DNA of 8,459 nucleotides from Candidatus Omnitrophota bacterium (GCA_029557025.1 JAKPRU010000818.1:1-8459); one strand, 5' to 3'; positions 1-8,000 are shown, numbered from the stretch's first letter. Numbers and translations: made by a program. The notes: generated by a model from the sequence alone, not told the origin.

Positions 1-1
1 C

Positions 2-1183
2 TATCCGACCCCTCCTCCGCTCCTGGTGATTACCGACCTCAAATCGCAGGGAGAAGCCTCCACTGCCGAGGCGGCTGCATTCAGCGAATTTATCCGCCGG
101 GAAGTCACACGAAGCGGGTTGTATCGTGTGATTGACAAGCAGTCCATGTATTCCATTCTTCAGGCGCACCGATTTCCCTGGCCCTGTTTTGAGCTTCGTG
201 AGTTTGTGGCGATGGGGCGGCTTCTGGGGGCGGATCGGGTGCTTGCGGGGCATGTGGACCGGCAGGGTGAGAAGGTGGGGGTGACTGTCCGGCTGATCGA
301 TTGCGCCTCGGCGGATTTTCTTCTGGACCTGTTTCGAGAAAAATCTCCGTGCACAATGGAAGACCTGATCGGGGAATGGGGTCGTTCCATTATTTCCGAG
401 TTATTCTCGATCCCTCTTGAAAAGCTCTCCACCCCCACTCCGTTTCCCGAACTACGGCCCACAGACACGCCGACACCGAAGATTCCCGATGAGATTTTGA
501 ACAAGTATCCGGGTATGGTGTATGTTCCCGGTGGAAAGTTTGTATTCGGATCGGACAATGGCGACCCTTGCGAGTCGCCCTGTGCGACAGTCGATATTCC
601 GTCGTTTTATATTGATAAAACTGAGGTTACAAATGCTGCGTATAAGTGTTTTACGGATGCGACGGGTCATCGGACACCGGTGCACTGGGAGAGGGGAGTC
701 ATTCCTCCGGGGCTGGAGGATCATCCGGTTGCCTGGGTAAATTGGGAAGATGCAACGGCCTATGCGAAGTGGTCGGGGGCCAGATTGCCCACAGAACGGG
801 AGTGGGAAAAGGCGGCACGCGGAACGGATGGGCGGATCTATCCATGGGGAGATTATTTTGACTCGACGCGCTGTAATACTTGGGAAAGCGGGATCCGCGG
901 AACTGCGTCGGTGGGGTCTTTTCCGGAGGGGGAAAGCCCGTATCATGTGCTGGATATGGCGGGAAATGTGGCCGAATGGGTGGCGGACCGGTTTCAGCCC
1001 TATCCGAATACCGCTACGATATTAGAAAAGTATTCAGAGAACCTACGTGTCTTGCGGGGCGGCTCCTGGACATTCAACGAGTATTACGCCAGGGCCAGCC
1101 ATCGCTATCCCCGTTCCCCTCAAGACCGTCATGGCAGCTACGGATTTCGTACTGCTCGGGATGCGGAACCCTCACGACTGTAA
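2..1183 (+). CDS. CsgG/LpoB-like domain fused to a non-catalytic-looking FGE-sulfatase (SUMF1-like) domain, 5' partial
   Basis: The frame is open to the window edge. A GTG at 26 could be read as a start, but it would cut the first beta-strand (LLVITDL) of the domain, so the true start is probably upstream. Numbering from that GTG, residues 1-110 resemble CsgG/HfaB, FlgO or LpoB-type domains: a strand, a helix ending SGLYRVIDK, then MGRLLGADRVLAGHV and a strand with VTVRLID. A Pro/Thr-rich linker (about 134-157) follows. Residues 164-380 are an FGE-sulfatase fold: MVYVPGGKFVFGS, FYIDKTEVTNAAY, HPVAWVNWEDA, RLPTEREWEKAARG, YPWGD, DMAGNVAEWV, VLRGGSW and GFRTAR. True formylglycine-generating enzymes have a catalytic cysteine pair after RGGSF/W; here TFNEYYARAS follows, without cysteine, so catalysis is unlikely and a binding or structural role is more plausible. 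It may be envelope-located, but the N-terminus is not visible. Its link to the pilin genes is positional only. The domain calls are firm; the function is unknown. Confidence 0.85.
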   Translation, partial: YPTPPPLLVITDLKSQGEASTAEAAAFSEFIRREVTRSGLYRVIDKQSMYSILQAHRFPWPCFELREFVAMGRLLGADRVLAGHVDRQGEKVGVTVRLIDCASADFLLDLFREKSPCTMEDLIGEWGRSIISELFSIPLEKLSTPTPFPELRPTDTPTPKIPDEILNKYPGMVYVPGGKFVFGSDNGDPCESPCATVDIPSFYIDKTEVTNAAYKCFTDATGHRTPVHWERGVIPPGLEDHPVAWVNWEDATAYAKWSGARLPTEREWEKAARGTDGRIYPWGDYFDSTRCNTWESGIRGTASVGSFPEGESPYHVLDMAGNVAEWVADRFQPYPNTATILEKYSENLRVLRGGSWTFNEYYARASHRYPRSPQDRHGSYGFRTARDAEPSRL

Positions 1184-1214
1184 AATACGCTGCAATACTC
1201 TGTGATTTTTTTTG

Positions 1215-1243
1215 TTGATGGTCGCAAGCGGCTATGATATACT
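1215..1243 (+). promoter_or_regulatory. Candidate sigma70-type promoter with extended -10 for the pilin operon
   Basis: A -35-like TTGATG (1215-1220) is followed, after exactly 17 bases, by TATACT (1238-1243). A TG lies one base before the -10 hexamer (1235-1236), giving an extended -10 element. A run of eight T (1206-1213) just upstream could act as an UP-like element. It is the best promoter match in the gap, and transcription would start near 1250, giving a leader of about 200 bases before the first pilin gene. The spacing and hexamers are seen directly; activity is inferred, as the host's sigma factors are unknown. Confidence 0.55.
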
Positions 1244-1249
1244 CAGGTC

Positions 1250-1447
1250 GATCAGCGAGAGGGAGTCGGCTGGATTACAAGTCCTGTCGATTCAGTGACT
1301 TAGGAAATTCAACATGCGTCGGTCTTCGCTTGAGGGAGACCGAGAGTGTGAGGTACGAGGTCTGTATTCCGGCCTCGCGGAAAATTTCTTTTCAAAAGGT
1401 GAGTCCGATTATTCCATTTTGGTGCGCGGACATCGGAGGTTGAATTG
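1250..1447 (+). promoter_or_regulatory. Structured 5' leader of the pilin operon with potential SD-sequestering hairpin
   Basis: Hand-folding finds four hairpins. The first, 1264-1276 with 1289-1300, makes 12 pairs (three G-U) with one bulged G at 1269. The second, 1320-1327 with 1335-1342, has a perfect 6-pair base plus two inner pairs. The third, 1356-1362 with 1371-1377, has 7 pairs including one G-U. The fourth, TCCGAT at 1404-1409 with ATCGGA at 1432-1437, takes up GGA of the ribosome binding site GGAGG (1435-1439). In addition, AATTCAAC (1306-1313) is perfectly complementary to GTTGAATT (1439-1446), the bases just before the start codon, and would enclose hairpins two to four as a multibranched junction. 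No known riboswitch consensus was recognised. Translational control of the operon is possible, but these are manual pairings without energies or covariation. Confidence 0.35.
1435..1439 (+). promoter_or_regulatory. Ribosome binding site GGAGG of the GspH-like gene
   Basis: GGAGG lies 8 bases before ATG at 1448 and 5 bases before an in-frame TTG at 1445. The spacing and the codon both favour ATG 1448. The site is partly within a potential 6-pair helix with 1404-1409. Confidence 0.75.
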
Positions 1448-2095
1448 ATGCGAATTCGTATACAAAAATATGGCGACCGGAGCCGGGGTGGGTTTTCCCT
1501 GATTGAGATGATGGTGGTTTTCTCGATCATCGGAATTCTCGCGACCATCGGGACGATGAGTTATACGAGCTTCATCAACCGGGCAAGGCTGGGTTCGGCG
1601 ACCGATATCACCGCTTCCACCCTTCGCCAGGCCCGGCAGCTTGCGATTGCCACCCGCATTTCGCATCGTGTTGTATTCAATGTGCCGCAGCAGGGTTCCT
1701 TGCAAGAGAAAATTCCTCTCCCCCAGGAGGTTTGGATTGAGAAGCTGGAGAATGGAAAATGGATTCCGGTGAGCGATCCGAAGCGACTTCCCAGCGGGGC
1801 CGCCATTACATCGTTCAACGGGCGCGAGCCGGGCAGCGGAACCAATTCAACGGTCTATTATGCCGAATTCAATTATCGGGGCCAGATGACAAAATGTTAT
1901 TTCAGTTCGGATGCCACAGCAGAATCCATGAGCCTGTATATCCATCTGGCTCGTGTTGGGGACAATGTGGACCCGAAAAAGGAAGATCAGAGAACTCTGG
2001 CGAATTCCATTGAGGTTTTGCGTTTGACAGGACGTGTGCGTGTTTATGATTATGGATATGGGGTCCCGTTCCCCACAACGGAATATCGAGGATAA
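1448..2095 (+). CDS. GspH/FimT-like minor (pseudo)pilin
   Basis: A 215-residue prepilin. The short basic leader ends RSRGG, and the prepilin peptidase site is G15/F16 in GGFSLIEMMVV, with Glu at +5 of the mature protein; a hydrophobic helix runs to about residue 37 (FSIIGILATIGTMSY). The following LRQARQLAIATRISHRVVFN is typical of the GspH/FimT family, where a helix leads into the first beta-strand. The rest is beta-rich and ends near EVLRLTGRVRVYDYG. In T2SS, GspH lies just below the I-J-K tip; FimU plays this part in type IV pili. It is first in the operon after a 264-base gap, and 59 bases separate it from the GspI-like gene. The length is slightly above the family norm. It has a single cysteine (TKCYF) and none of the acidic repeats found in the next three proteins. 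Whether the machine is T2SS or a type IV pilus cannot be told here. Confidence 0.85.
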   Translation: MRIRIQKYGDRSRGGFSLIEMMVVFSIIGILATIGTMSYTSFINRARLGSATDITASTLRQARQLAIATRISHRVVFNVPQQGSLQEKIPLPQEVWIEKLENGKWIPVSDPKRLPSGAAITSFNGREPGSGTNSTVYYAEFNYRGQMTKCYFSSDATAESMSLYIHLARVGDNVDPKKEDQRTLANSIEVLRLTGRVRVYDYGYGVPFPTTEYRG

Positions 2096-2154
2096 GGCCG
2101 ATGTGGAAATCGGATGGAAAGAAGAAAGAAGTCGAATCAGGGACAGGAGTCTGA

Positions 2155-3621
2155 ATGATGAAGAACCGTAATCCACGACAGACTCCGAGGAGCGATAGAG
2201 CGACCATGATAAGCAACAATCGCGACAAACAGACATTGAAACGAAGACAGCCGGAACGCAGGGGTGCGTTTACGCTCCTGGAGGTTGTCGTGGCGGCGGC
2301 CATTCTGGGCTTGGGGCTGCTGGCGATTGTGCGGGTGTTTCCCGTGGGATTGGCGGCGGCGCAGCGGGCCGAGGATTTTACCCGAGCATCCCTGCTGGCG
2401 AAAATGATTTACGAGGGGCTGAAAGCGGATGACACCGATTTTCCGGTGGTGACGGTGACCGGATACGACGCGGCGGGGAATGAGATACTTGTTTCCTGTC
2501 CCATCCCGATTCCGGGGAACGGGTTCGATGATGACGGGGATTGGCATTACAATTTCAACAATCCGCAGCGTCGGATGGCGGTCGATCTCAATGGAAACGG
2601 GAAACCGGATATCGACTTTGATGGGTTCGGTGAACCGGCATATTTGTTGGGCAACGGGGTAGATGACGATGGCGACGGGATTGTGGATGATACCGGTGAT
2701 GGGGTGTTTCCGGTTAATTTCCTTCCGGCAGGAGCCAGGTCCCTGGGATATGCGTTGAACGTGGTGATGCTTCAGGACGGGAATTTCGGATACGATCCGG
2801 AGCCATATATCGACGAAGAAATCTGCAACGGAATTGATGATGATCGGGATGGATTGATTGATGAAGACTGTCGTCTGGGGTCGTGTTTTGTTCAGGGGAA
2901 AGGATTTCGCCCGATTCTTGCCGGAGATGGAAAAGACAACGATGGGGACGGCCAGGTGGATGAAGAAGTTTTCGATTATCAGGATCGGGCCACGGTCAAC
3001 TCATCCGGCAAGGGAGGTATCGGGGACGGACTAATCGATGAGGATTGCAGTCTGGCGCGATTCCCGTGGTCCCCGGCTCGATTCGCTCCGCCGGACGATC
3101 AATTCGCCTGGCAGGTGTTCGTCGGGGTGGTTCCCGATGTGGACATTCCGAAGGTTCCTGAAGGCAGTACATTGGCGTTGCGAGCTCTCATGGGGGATTT
3201 GGGTGATGGCGTGGACAATGACGGAGACGGGAAGATTGATGAAGAGATCCGAAATGGGTTGGACGATGACGGGGATGGGTTGGTGGATGAAGATTGTATT
3301 GCCTCTCCGGTTCCCGGCGTGTTGCGCGTGGAGATAGTCATCAGCTGGGGTGGGGACGGAGAGGACAACGATGGCGACCAGGCATCGGTTCATCCGAAGC
3401 GGCTGGCGATTGTCCCCCGTGCGGGCCAGACCCCGCTTCGGTACGGCGCCGTTTCGTGGGGGATTGACGAAGAAGCACGCGACGGAGTGGACAACGATCT
3501 GGACGGTCGGATCGACGAAGATTGTTATGAATTCTCATATAAGCTGGTCGGATATCTCCCGATCAAGTCGAGTGATGAAAGTTCGCGTAACCGGATGGTT
3601 ATGAGCTACATGGGACCGTAA
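2155..3621 (+). CDS. GspI/PilV-like minor (pseudo)pilin, greatly enlarged by acidic DxDxDG repeats
   Basis: 488 residues, against roughly 120-180 for usual GspI/PilV proteins. The prepilin signal is RRGAFTLLEVVVAAAILG: cleavage after A38 would give F at +1 and Glu at +5. The helix and the following AQRAEDFTRASLLAKMIYEGL match the GspI/PilV N-terminal pattern. A late core strand, LRVEIVISW, starts near residue 390. Between and around these, residues 123-457 hold about ten acidic loops such as DNDGDGKIDEE and DDDGDGLVDEDC, four of them ending in EDC. Seven cysteines occur, unlike the neighbours. AGGAG at 2145-2149 serves ATG 2155 or 2158; an in-frame ATG at 2206 would give a more usual 21-residue leader but has a poorly spaced site. 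GspI normally binds GspJ and GspK at the pseudopilus tip. The repeats suggest calcium-dependent folding outside the inner membrane; this is inferred. Confidence 0.82.
   Translation: MMKNRNPRQTPRSDRATMISNNRDKQTLKRRQPERRGAFTLLEVVVAAAILGLGLLAIVRVFPVGLAAAQRAEDFTRASLLAKMIYEGLKADDTDFPVVTVTGYDAAGNEILVSCPIPIPGNGFDDDGDWHYNFNNPQRRMAVDLNGNGKPDIDFDGFGEPAYLLGNGVDDDGDGIVDDTGDGVFPVNFLPAGARSLGYALNVVMLQDGNFGYDPEPYIDEEICNGIDDDRDGLIDEDCRLGSCFVQGKGFRPILAGDGKDNDGDGQVDEEVFDYQDRATVNSSGKGGIGDGLIDEDCSLARFPWSPARFAPPDDQFAWQVFVGVVPDVDIPKVPEGSTLALRALMGDLGDGVDNDGDGKIDEEIRNGLDDDGDGLVDEDCIASPVPGVLRVEIVISWGGDGEDNDGDQASVHPKRLAIVPRAGQTPLRYGAVSWGIDEEARDGVDNDLDGRIDEDCYEFSYKLVGYLPIKSSDESSRNRMVMSYMGP
2521..3525 (+). repeat. Acidic DxDxDG metal-loop repeats in the GspI-like protein (about 10 copies)
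   Basis: Copies, complete or decayed, lie at 2521-2544 (GFDDDGDW), 2584-2616 (DLNGNGKPDID, dockerin-like), 2653-2700, 2824-2871 (CNGIDDDRDGLIDEDC), 2926-2967, 3007-3048 (decayed), 3205-3246, 3253-3297, 3355-3381 (decayed) and 3481-3525. The two at 3205-3297 are back to back with a 16-codon period. Asp at loop positions 1, 3, 5 and 9, with Gly at 6, resembles thrombospondin type 3 and EF-hand-like calcium loops; the C-NGIDDDxDG-IDE version also resembles the MopE putative metal-binding motif. Synonymous codons vary freely, so selection appears to be on the protein. Confidence 0.85.
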
Positions 3622-3651
3622 AGAATCGGACCATGGAGAGACAAAAGAATC

Positions 3652-3655
3652 GAGG
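3652..3655 (+). promoter_or_regulatory. Ribosome binding site GAGG choosing the start of the GspJ-like gene
   Basis: GAGG lies 7 bases before ATG 3663. An upstream in-frame ATG at 3633 has only GGA two bases before it. The later start also gives a normal 14-residue prepilin leader. Confidence 0.65.
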
Positions 3656-3662
3656 ATCGATC

Positions 3663-5021
3663 ATGAGAAGGCGCAGGATTATTCCAGAGAATCGAGCACG
3701 GGGTTTCACCCTGGTGGAACTCCTGGTCTCGATGGGAATCTTGGGCATTTTGGCGACCATCGCGGCCGCTACATTCCGAGTCACGTTGGATACTCGGGAA
3801 AAAGCGGTTTTGAAAATGGAGTTGGCGGAGAATGCCCGTACGACGCTGAATTTTCTCGCGGAAGAAATCCAGTCTGCGTATCTCACTCCGGAGAGTGTGG
3901 CTCCGGTGATTGCGGGACAGGAGAGCGCGCCGCGCCTCCGATTTGCCGGGATACATCGTGACCGCGCGGTGACCCGCAAGCCCGGCAGTATCACCTCCAC
4001 GTCGCAATGGACCCCCGGTGCGGGAGAAGACGAGGATGGAGACGGGAAGATTGACGAAGAGTGGCTGGATGGGCTGGACAGCGATCATCGCAGCCCTTCC
4101 CAGAACATGCCGTGGTTCTATTCCCCGGATTGGGCGGACGGCCGGACGGATGAGGACATCGGGATGTTCCCCAGCGATTTGCTCCATTTCGTGACTGTGC
4201 AACAGGATTCTCCCGGCGGCCCGCTGATCCTGAACGAGGTTTCCTACGGGTTGAACAGTATCGGGACCCGGTTGCTCCGACGATCTCGGAAAGTGGAGAC
4301 GGATGTGGACGCTCTCTATGTGGGACAGTTCCTGGTGAACCGCAACCAGCCGTCCGGCGAGCGATTCCTTCCGGCTCCGTTGGCCACACGAAGCGCGGAT
4401 GGTCTTGTGCGGGTCAACGTGGGATATCAACCCCGGGTTGTCGGACTGATATGGGATATCTGGGATCGATATGCGGACGATGTGCTGAACGGGAGTTCGA
4501 ATGATCGTCAGATCAGCGAGTTTGAGATTCTGGCTTACGATATTCGCGGATTGCGGTTCCGGTTTTGGTATTATGATTACAATCAGGATTCCTGGAGGGT
4601 TACGCGGGAATGGGATTCGGCCCGTGAGACGCTTTTGTTCGACAGGGTCGTGCGGGTATTCGATGGGAATATAACGGCACTTTCTGCGGACATGGCCACA
4701 AACGATCCCAGCCGATACACGGCGCCGGTCGCTAATGAACCCTTGGATGCTTTCCCGAGGGACCCCCTGGGACAAATCCTGGCAGATTTGCGGGGCACGA
4801 TACAGAATCCGGGGGTCGGCCAGCTCCTTTCCAATCAGAAATACAGTGCGTTGGTGAACCAGATCAACGCCACAACGGACGGTCTGCCGAATGTGGTTGA
4901 AATCGAGATTTATGTGCAGGATCGAGATCACAGTCAGCCGCCGCAGAGGTTCAGTACACGGGTTTTCTTGCCCAACAACAACGTTCCCCCGGTACAGAAA
5001 CCCGGCGGTGTGACATCGTAA
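3663..5021 (+). CDS. GspJ/PilW-like minor (pseudo)pilin with acidic insertion
   Basis: 452 residues from ATG 3663, about twice the usual GspJ length. The leader is strongly basic (MRRRR) and the prepilin peptidase site is G14/F15 in RARGFTLVELLVSMGIL, with Glu at +5. The helix is followed by ATFRVTLDTREKAVLKMELAENARTTLNFLAEEIQSAY, split here as seen: RTTLNFLAEEIQSAY is the classic GspJ/PilW signature. LRFAG, LLHFVTV, VSYGLN and LLRRS follow the family's beta-strand order, and PNVVEIEIYVQDRD with RFSTRVFLPNN is a typical GspJ end. An insertion separates LRFAG from LLHFVTV and holds EDEDGDGKIDEE at residues 122-133 and a weaker DGRTDED near 160. There are no cysteines. GspJ forms the tip trimer with GspI and GspK. 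The gaps to its neighbours are 41 and 45 bases, consistent with co-transcription. Confidence 0.83.
   Translation: MRRRRIIPENRARGFTLVELLVSMGILGILATIAAATFRVTLDTREKAVLKMELAENARTTLNFLAEEIQSAYLTPESVAPVIAGQESAPRLRFAGIHRDRAVTRKPGSITSTSQWTPGAGEDEDGDGKIDEEWLDGLDSDHRSPSQNMPWFYSPDWADGRTDEDIGMFPSDLLHFVTVQQDSPGGPLILNEVSYGLNSIGTRLLRRSRKVETDVDALYVGQFLVNRNQPSGERFLPAPLATRSADGLVRVNVGYQPRVVGLIWDIWDRYADDVLNGSSNDRQISEFEILAYDIRGLRFRFWYYDYNQDSWRVTREWDSARETLLFDRVVRVFDGNITALSADMATNDPSRYTAPVANEPLDAFPRDPLGQILADLRGTIQNPGVGQLLSNQKYSALVNQINATTDGLPNVVEIEIYVQDRDHSQPPQRFSTRVFLPNNNVPPVQKPGGVTS
4026..4157 (+). repeat. Acidic DxDxDG repeats in the GspJ-like protein (1-2 copies)
   Basis: EDEDGDGKIDEE at 4026-4061 is a complete copy of the loop seen in the neighbouring proteins. 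DGLDSD follows soon after, and DWADGRTDED at 4128-4157 is a decayed copy. Both lie within an insertion between two expected GspJ beta-strands, which suggests that they were added to a loop rather than to a terminus. Confidence 0.7.
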
Positions 5022-5066
5022 GGGACCGAGAACAGGGCGTTTTTGCCGAACAGGACGAGGACGAAA

Positions 5067-8000
5067 ATGAACAATTCCAGACGAGGTTGCCATCATTACC
5101 CGATCACGGAGAGCGCGGCTCGGTATAACCCCCCAAAAGCCGAGCAAGGGATCGCCTTGCTGACCGTGCTGGCGCTTCTGACTGTGTTCGGCCTGATTCT
5201 GCTTGGCTTCAGTTATTCTCTGCGTATGGAGGAACTCACGGTGTTGAGTTATACCGAGACCTCCAAGGTGACAGAGGCCGCCGAAGCGGGAATAGGGGGC
5301 AGTCTGTCCCTGGTGGATACGGAATTGGCGGCCTCGAACGGCAAGTACGTGTTGGGGAAAAGACAGCCTCGATATATCTCTCAGAATGATGCCTCGTTGA
5401 AGGTCGGCGTAGCCGGATTCCTGTCGAACGATACGAGTTTCGACGCGCGCAGCGCCCGGTACAATCCCTGGTCGACAGCGGTGCGACGCGGCACTTCTTT
5501 ACCGATCGCGGCGCCGTTGGGAATCGATGAAGATCCCCCTGGAGATACGACAGGTCCGACCAATGCGCGGGGCATTATGACAGCGGATGGATTCCCCGGA
5601 TTTGCAGGTGTTGACGACAACCTGGATGGAACTATTGACAATGGCGAGCCTTTCGATGATGACGAAGACGGACAGGTGGATGAGGACGGGTTAGATGTTC
5701 GTCGTGATGGGCACTTCTTCCCACAGGGAACGGGGTTCGATGCGGATGGCGATGCCCAGGGAGTTTTTGATGAATCCGGGAAGATCAACATCAATTATGC
5801 CGGGAACACCAGTGGAGACGGCAACAGCTACTCCTACGGCCAGGGAGCGACACCTTTTGAGCTCGATCTGGCGGTCTTCCTGCACGGGCGGATGATTCAG
5901 CAGGCGGATCAGATCGCCAAGCGAATTGTCAATTACCGGCAAGGGAACGTGAGCGGGGGAGGTTCCAGCTATGCCGCTCCCGGTAAGTCCGGGGATGATG
6001 ATGGGGACAATAGCAAGGATATCCAGGAGGTTCGTCCTTTGCACGAAGTATTCGAGAATGTGAACCGGCAACCCGAATATGTCCTCCATGTTCTGGCAGG
6101 CAATGGGAAGGATGATGACGGTGACGGCTTGGTTGACGAAGAGGATGAACGATATATCGGGGCTTCGGATGAAGCCGACGGACAACCGAGACATCGCATT
6201 CCCCAGGCCGGGGAACTGAGCCAGAATGAAGTCTTGGCGTTCCGTCTGGGCGACCGGATCGATAACGATGGCGACGGCGTGATCGATGAACCGGATGAGG
6301 GAATCGACGAGCCGGATGAATTCACTCCAAACTCCCCGCGCGGAGATGATCACCCGTTTGCCACACTGGATGAAATCACGATGGTTTCGCAGGTGGGAAC
6401 GGCCACGTTAATGAAAGTCGCGAACTTCGCCACCGTGTATTCCGAGGCGGATGAAATTTCTCAATCGCTGAGCGCTGAAGCAGTGGACTTCCTGAAACTG
6501 AATCCGAATTTGCTTTCGAATTGGACTACGGTGGACACGCAGGAGGTTGCATCGCAATTCCAATACGGGCCGAAACTGACTGTTCGCGATTTCTTTGCCA
6601 TGCAGGTGGACAACGACGGGGATTGGCAAGCACTCGGAGAAGGTCCGGGAAACGGAATCGACGAACGCGGCGATGGACTGACGGACGACAAGATCGGTGA
6701 TGGAATCAATCAAAAGGATGATGACGGTGACGGATTGATCGACGAACCCAGCGATGACTGGGATCGGAACGGGTATCCCAGCGCCGATTTCGACCGCTAC
6801 GGGGAACCGGACGTCGGCGCTCCGTATTATATCGGGAACAGTATGGATGACGACCGGGACGGGCAGACGGACGAAGGCAAGAACTCAGAGGATCGGGAGG
6901 CTCACCGTCTGCGCGAGGTGGGGGATGACGGCCGTCCGCGCGAGGAAAGCAATCGGGGCGACCTGCTCGCCGGAATGGTCCAGGAGGGTAACGGTGTGGA
7001 TGACGATGGCGACGGCGTGATCGACGACACCGGCGATTTCAACGGCGATTGGATGATCAGTTACGATCCGGAATGGCATCTGAATGAAGATCCGCCGGGA
7101 GATGCCAACGAGGATGGGTATCCCGGAATCGGAGTGTCTACTAAGGCTCCCGAAGGGACTGCGGCGGGAGATCTGGCAAAGGAGCGTCAGAGCACAAAAC
7201 TGCGCACTCAGAATGCCAACGATCGACTGACCAGTTTTGCAGACGATGACGGCGATGGATATGCCGATTTCCGTGATCCCCAAGTGATCGCGGCGATGTA
7301 CCGCGCGGATGGGGATCTGGTGGACAATGACGGAGACGGCGAGGTCGACGAACTCGGCGAGCGATATGTCGCCGCGTGGGATGATGATGAAGACGGGCGG
7401 ATGGATGAAGACCCGCCGGAGTTTCAGTTTATTCTGAATATGGCGGATTATATTGACCAGCCATTTCCGATGCCGGTTTCGGGCGACCCGGACGTGCAGG
7501 CGGTGCTGGGCTTGCAGCCGGAAGATTTGGTTCTGGTGGATCCTCCCACGGTTTTCACCTTCGAGAGGGGAATTACCTCAACTCGCCAGCGTGCTTTTGA
7601 ATTCAATCCTCAGCTTCTTTCCGGACCGAATCGTCAACAGAAGGCGTTGCTGGAGAACGAAATGGAATTGCTCCTCCCCAATCCGCCGGAGGTTACAAAT
7701 CCGGTGACCTATCGCGGTGTGGAAGGGGTTCGGATCAATGAGGCACTGGTCAAACCGATGATCCGTCTGGAAGCGGAACAGACGCTGACTTCATTGCAGG
7801 ACAACGGGCAAGGCGGCTATGTCTGGACTACCAACGGCCCGAATGGCCGGTTCATTGTGGGCAGCGGTTCGGATGATGACGGTGTTTATGGGTCCGTCGG
7901 CGGGACAAATATCGAGGATACCAATTGGAGCAATTCGATCCTTGTCCGCCCCCGTGGATTTCAGAACACAGTATTGCCGTATTCCTCCCTGACAGCTGCC

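Noticed and set aside
515..1166. Active sulfatase-modifying (formylglycine-generating) enzyme
   Set aside because: The fold motifs are present, but the cysteine pair expected after RGGSW is missing.
1172..1213. Possible intrinsic terminator: T8 run after the first gene
   Set aside because: Only a 4-pair TCAC/GTGA stem with a 26-base loop can be drawn before the T run, too weak for a terminator; the run may instead be an AT-rich element of the next promoter.
1264..1377. Cyclic di-GMP (GEMM) or other known riboswitch
   Set aside because: Hairpins are present, but none of the conserved bases of the known classes could be matched by eye.
1234..1443. 69-codon plus-strand open frame in the leader
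   Set aside because: It begins inside the proposed -10 region, has no ribosome binding site, and its Arg/Ser/Cys-rich product resembles nothing. A leader peptide cannot be strictly excluded.
2521..3525. CRISPR or tandem DNA repeat array
   Set aside because: The repeats are conserved as protein, with free synonymous change and irregular spacing; there are no uniform DNA repeats and spacers.
3606..5147. 513-codon minus-strand open frame opposite the GspJ-like gene
   Set aside because: It lies wholly antisense to a well-supported gene, has no recognisable domain, and its length follows from the codon bias of the forward gene.
5691..6353. 220-codon minus-strand open frame opposite the GspK-like gene
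   Set aside because: The Ile/Val-rich stretches are the reverse complement of the Asp/Gly repeat codons, so it is a shadow of the acidic repeats.
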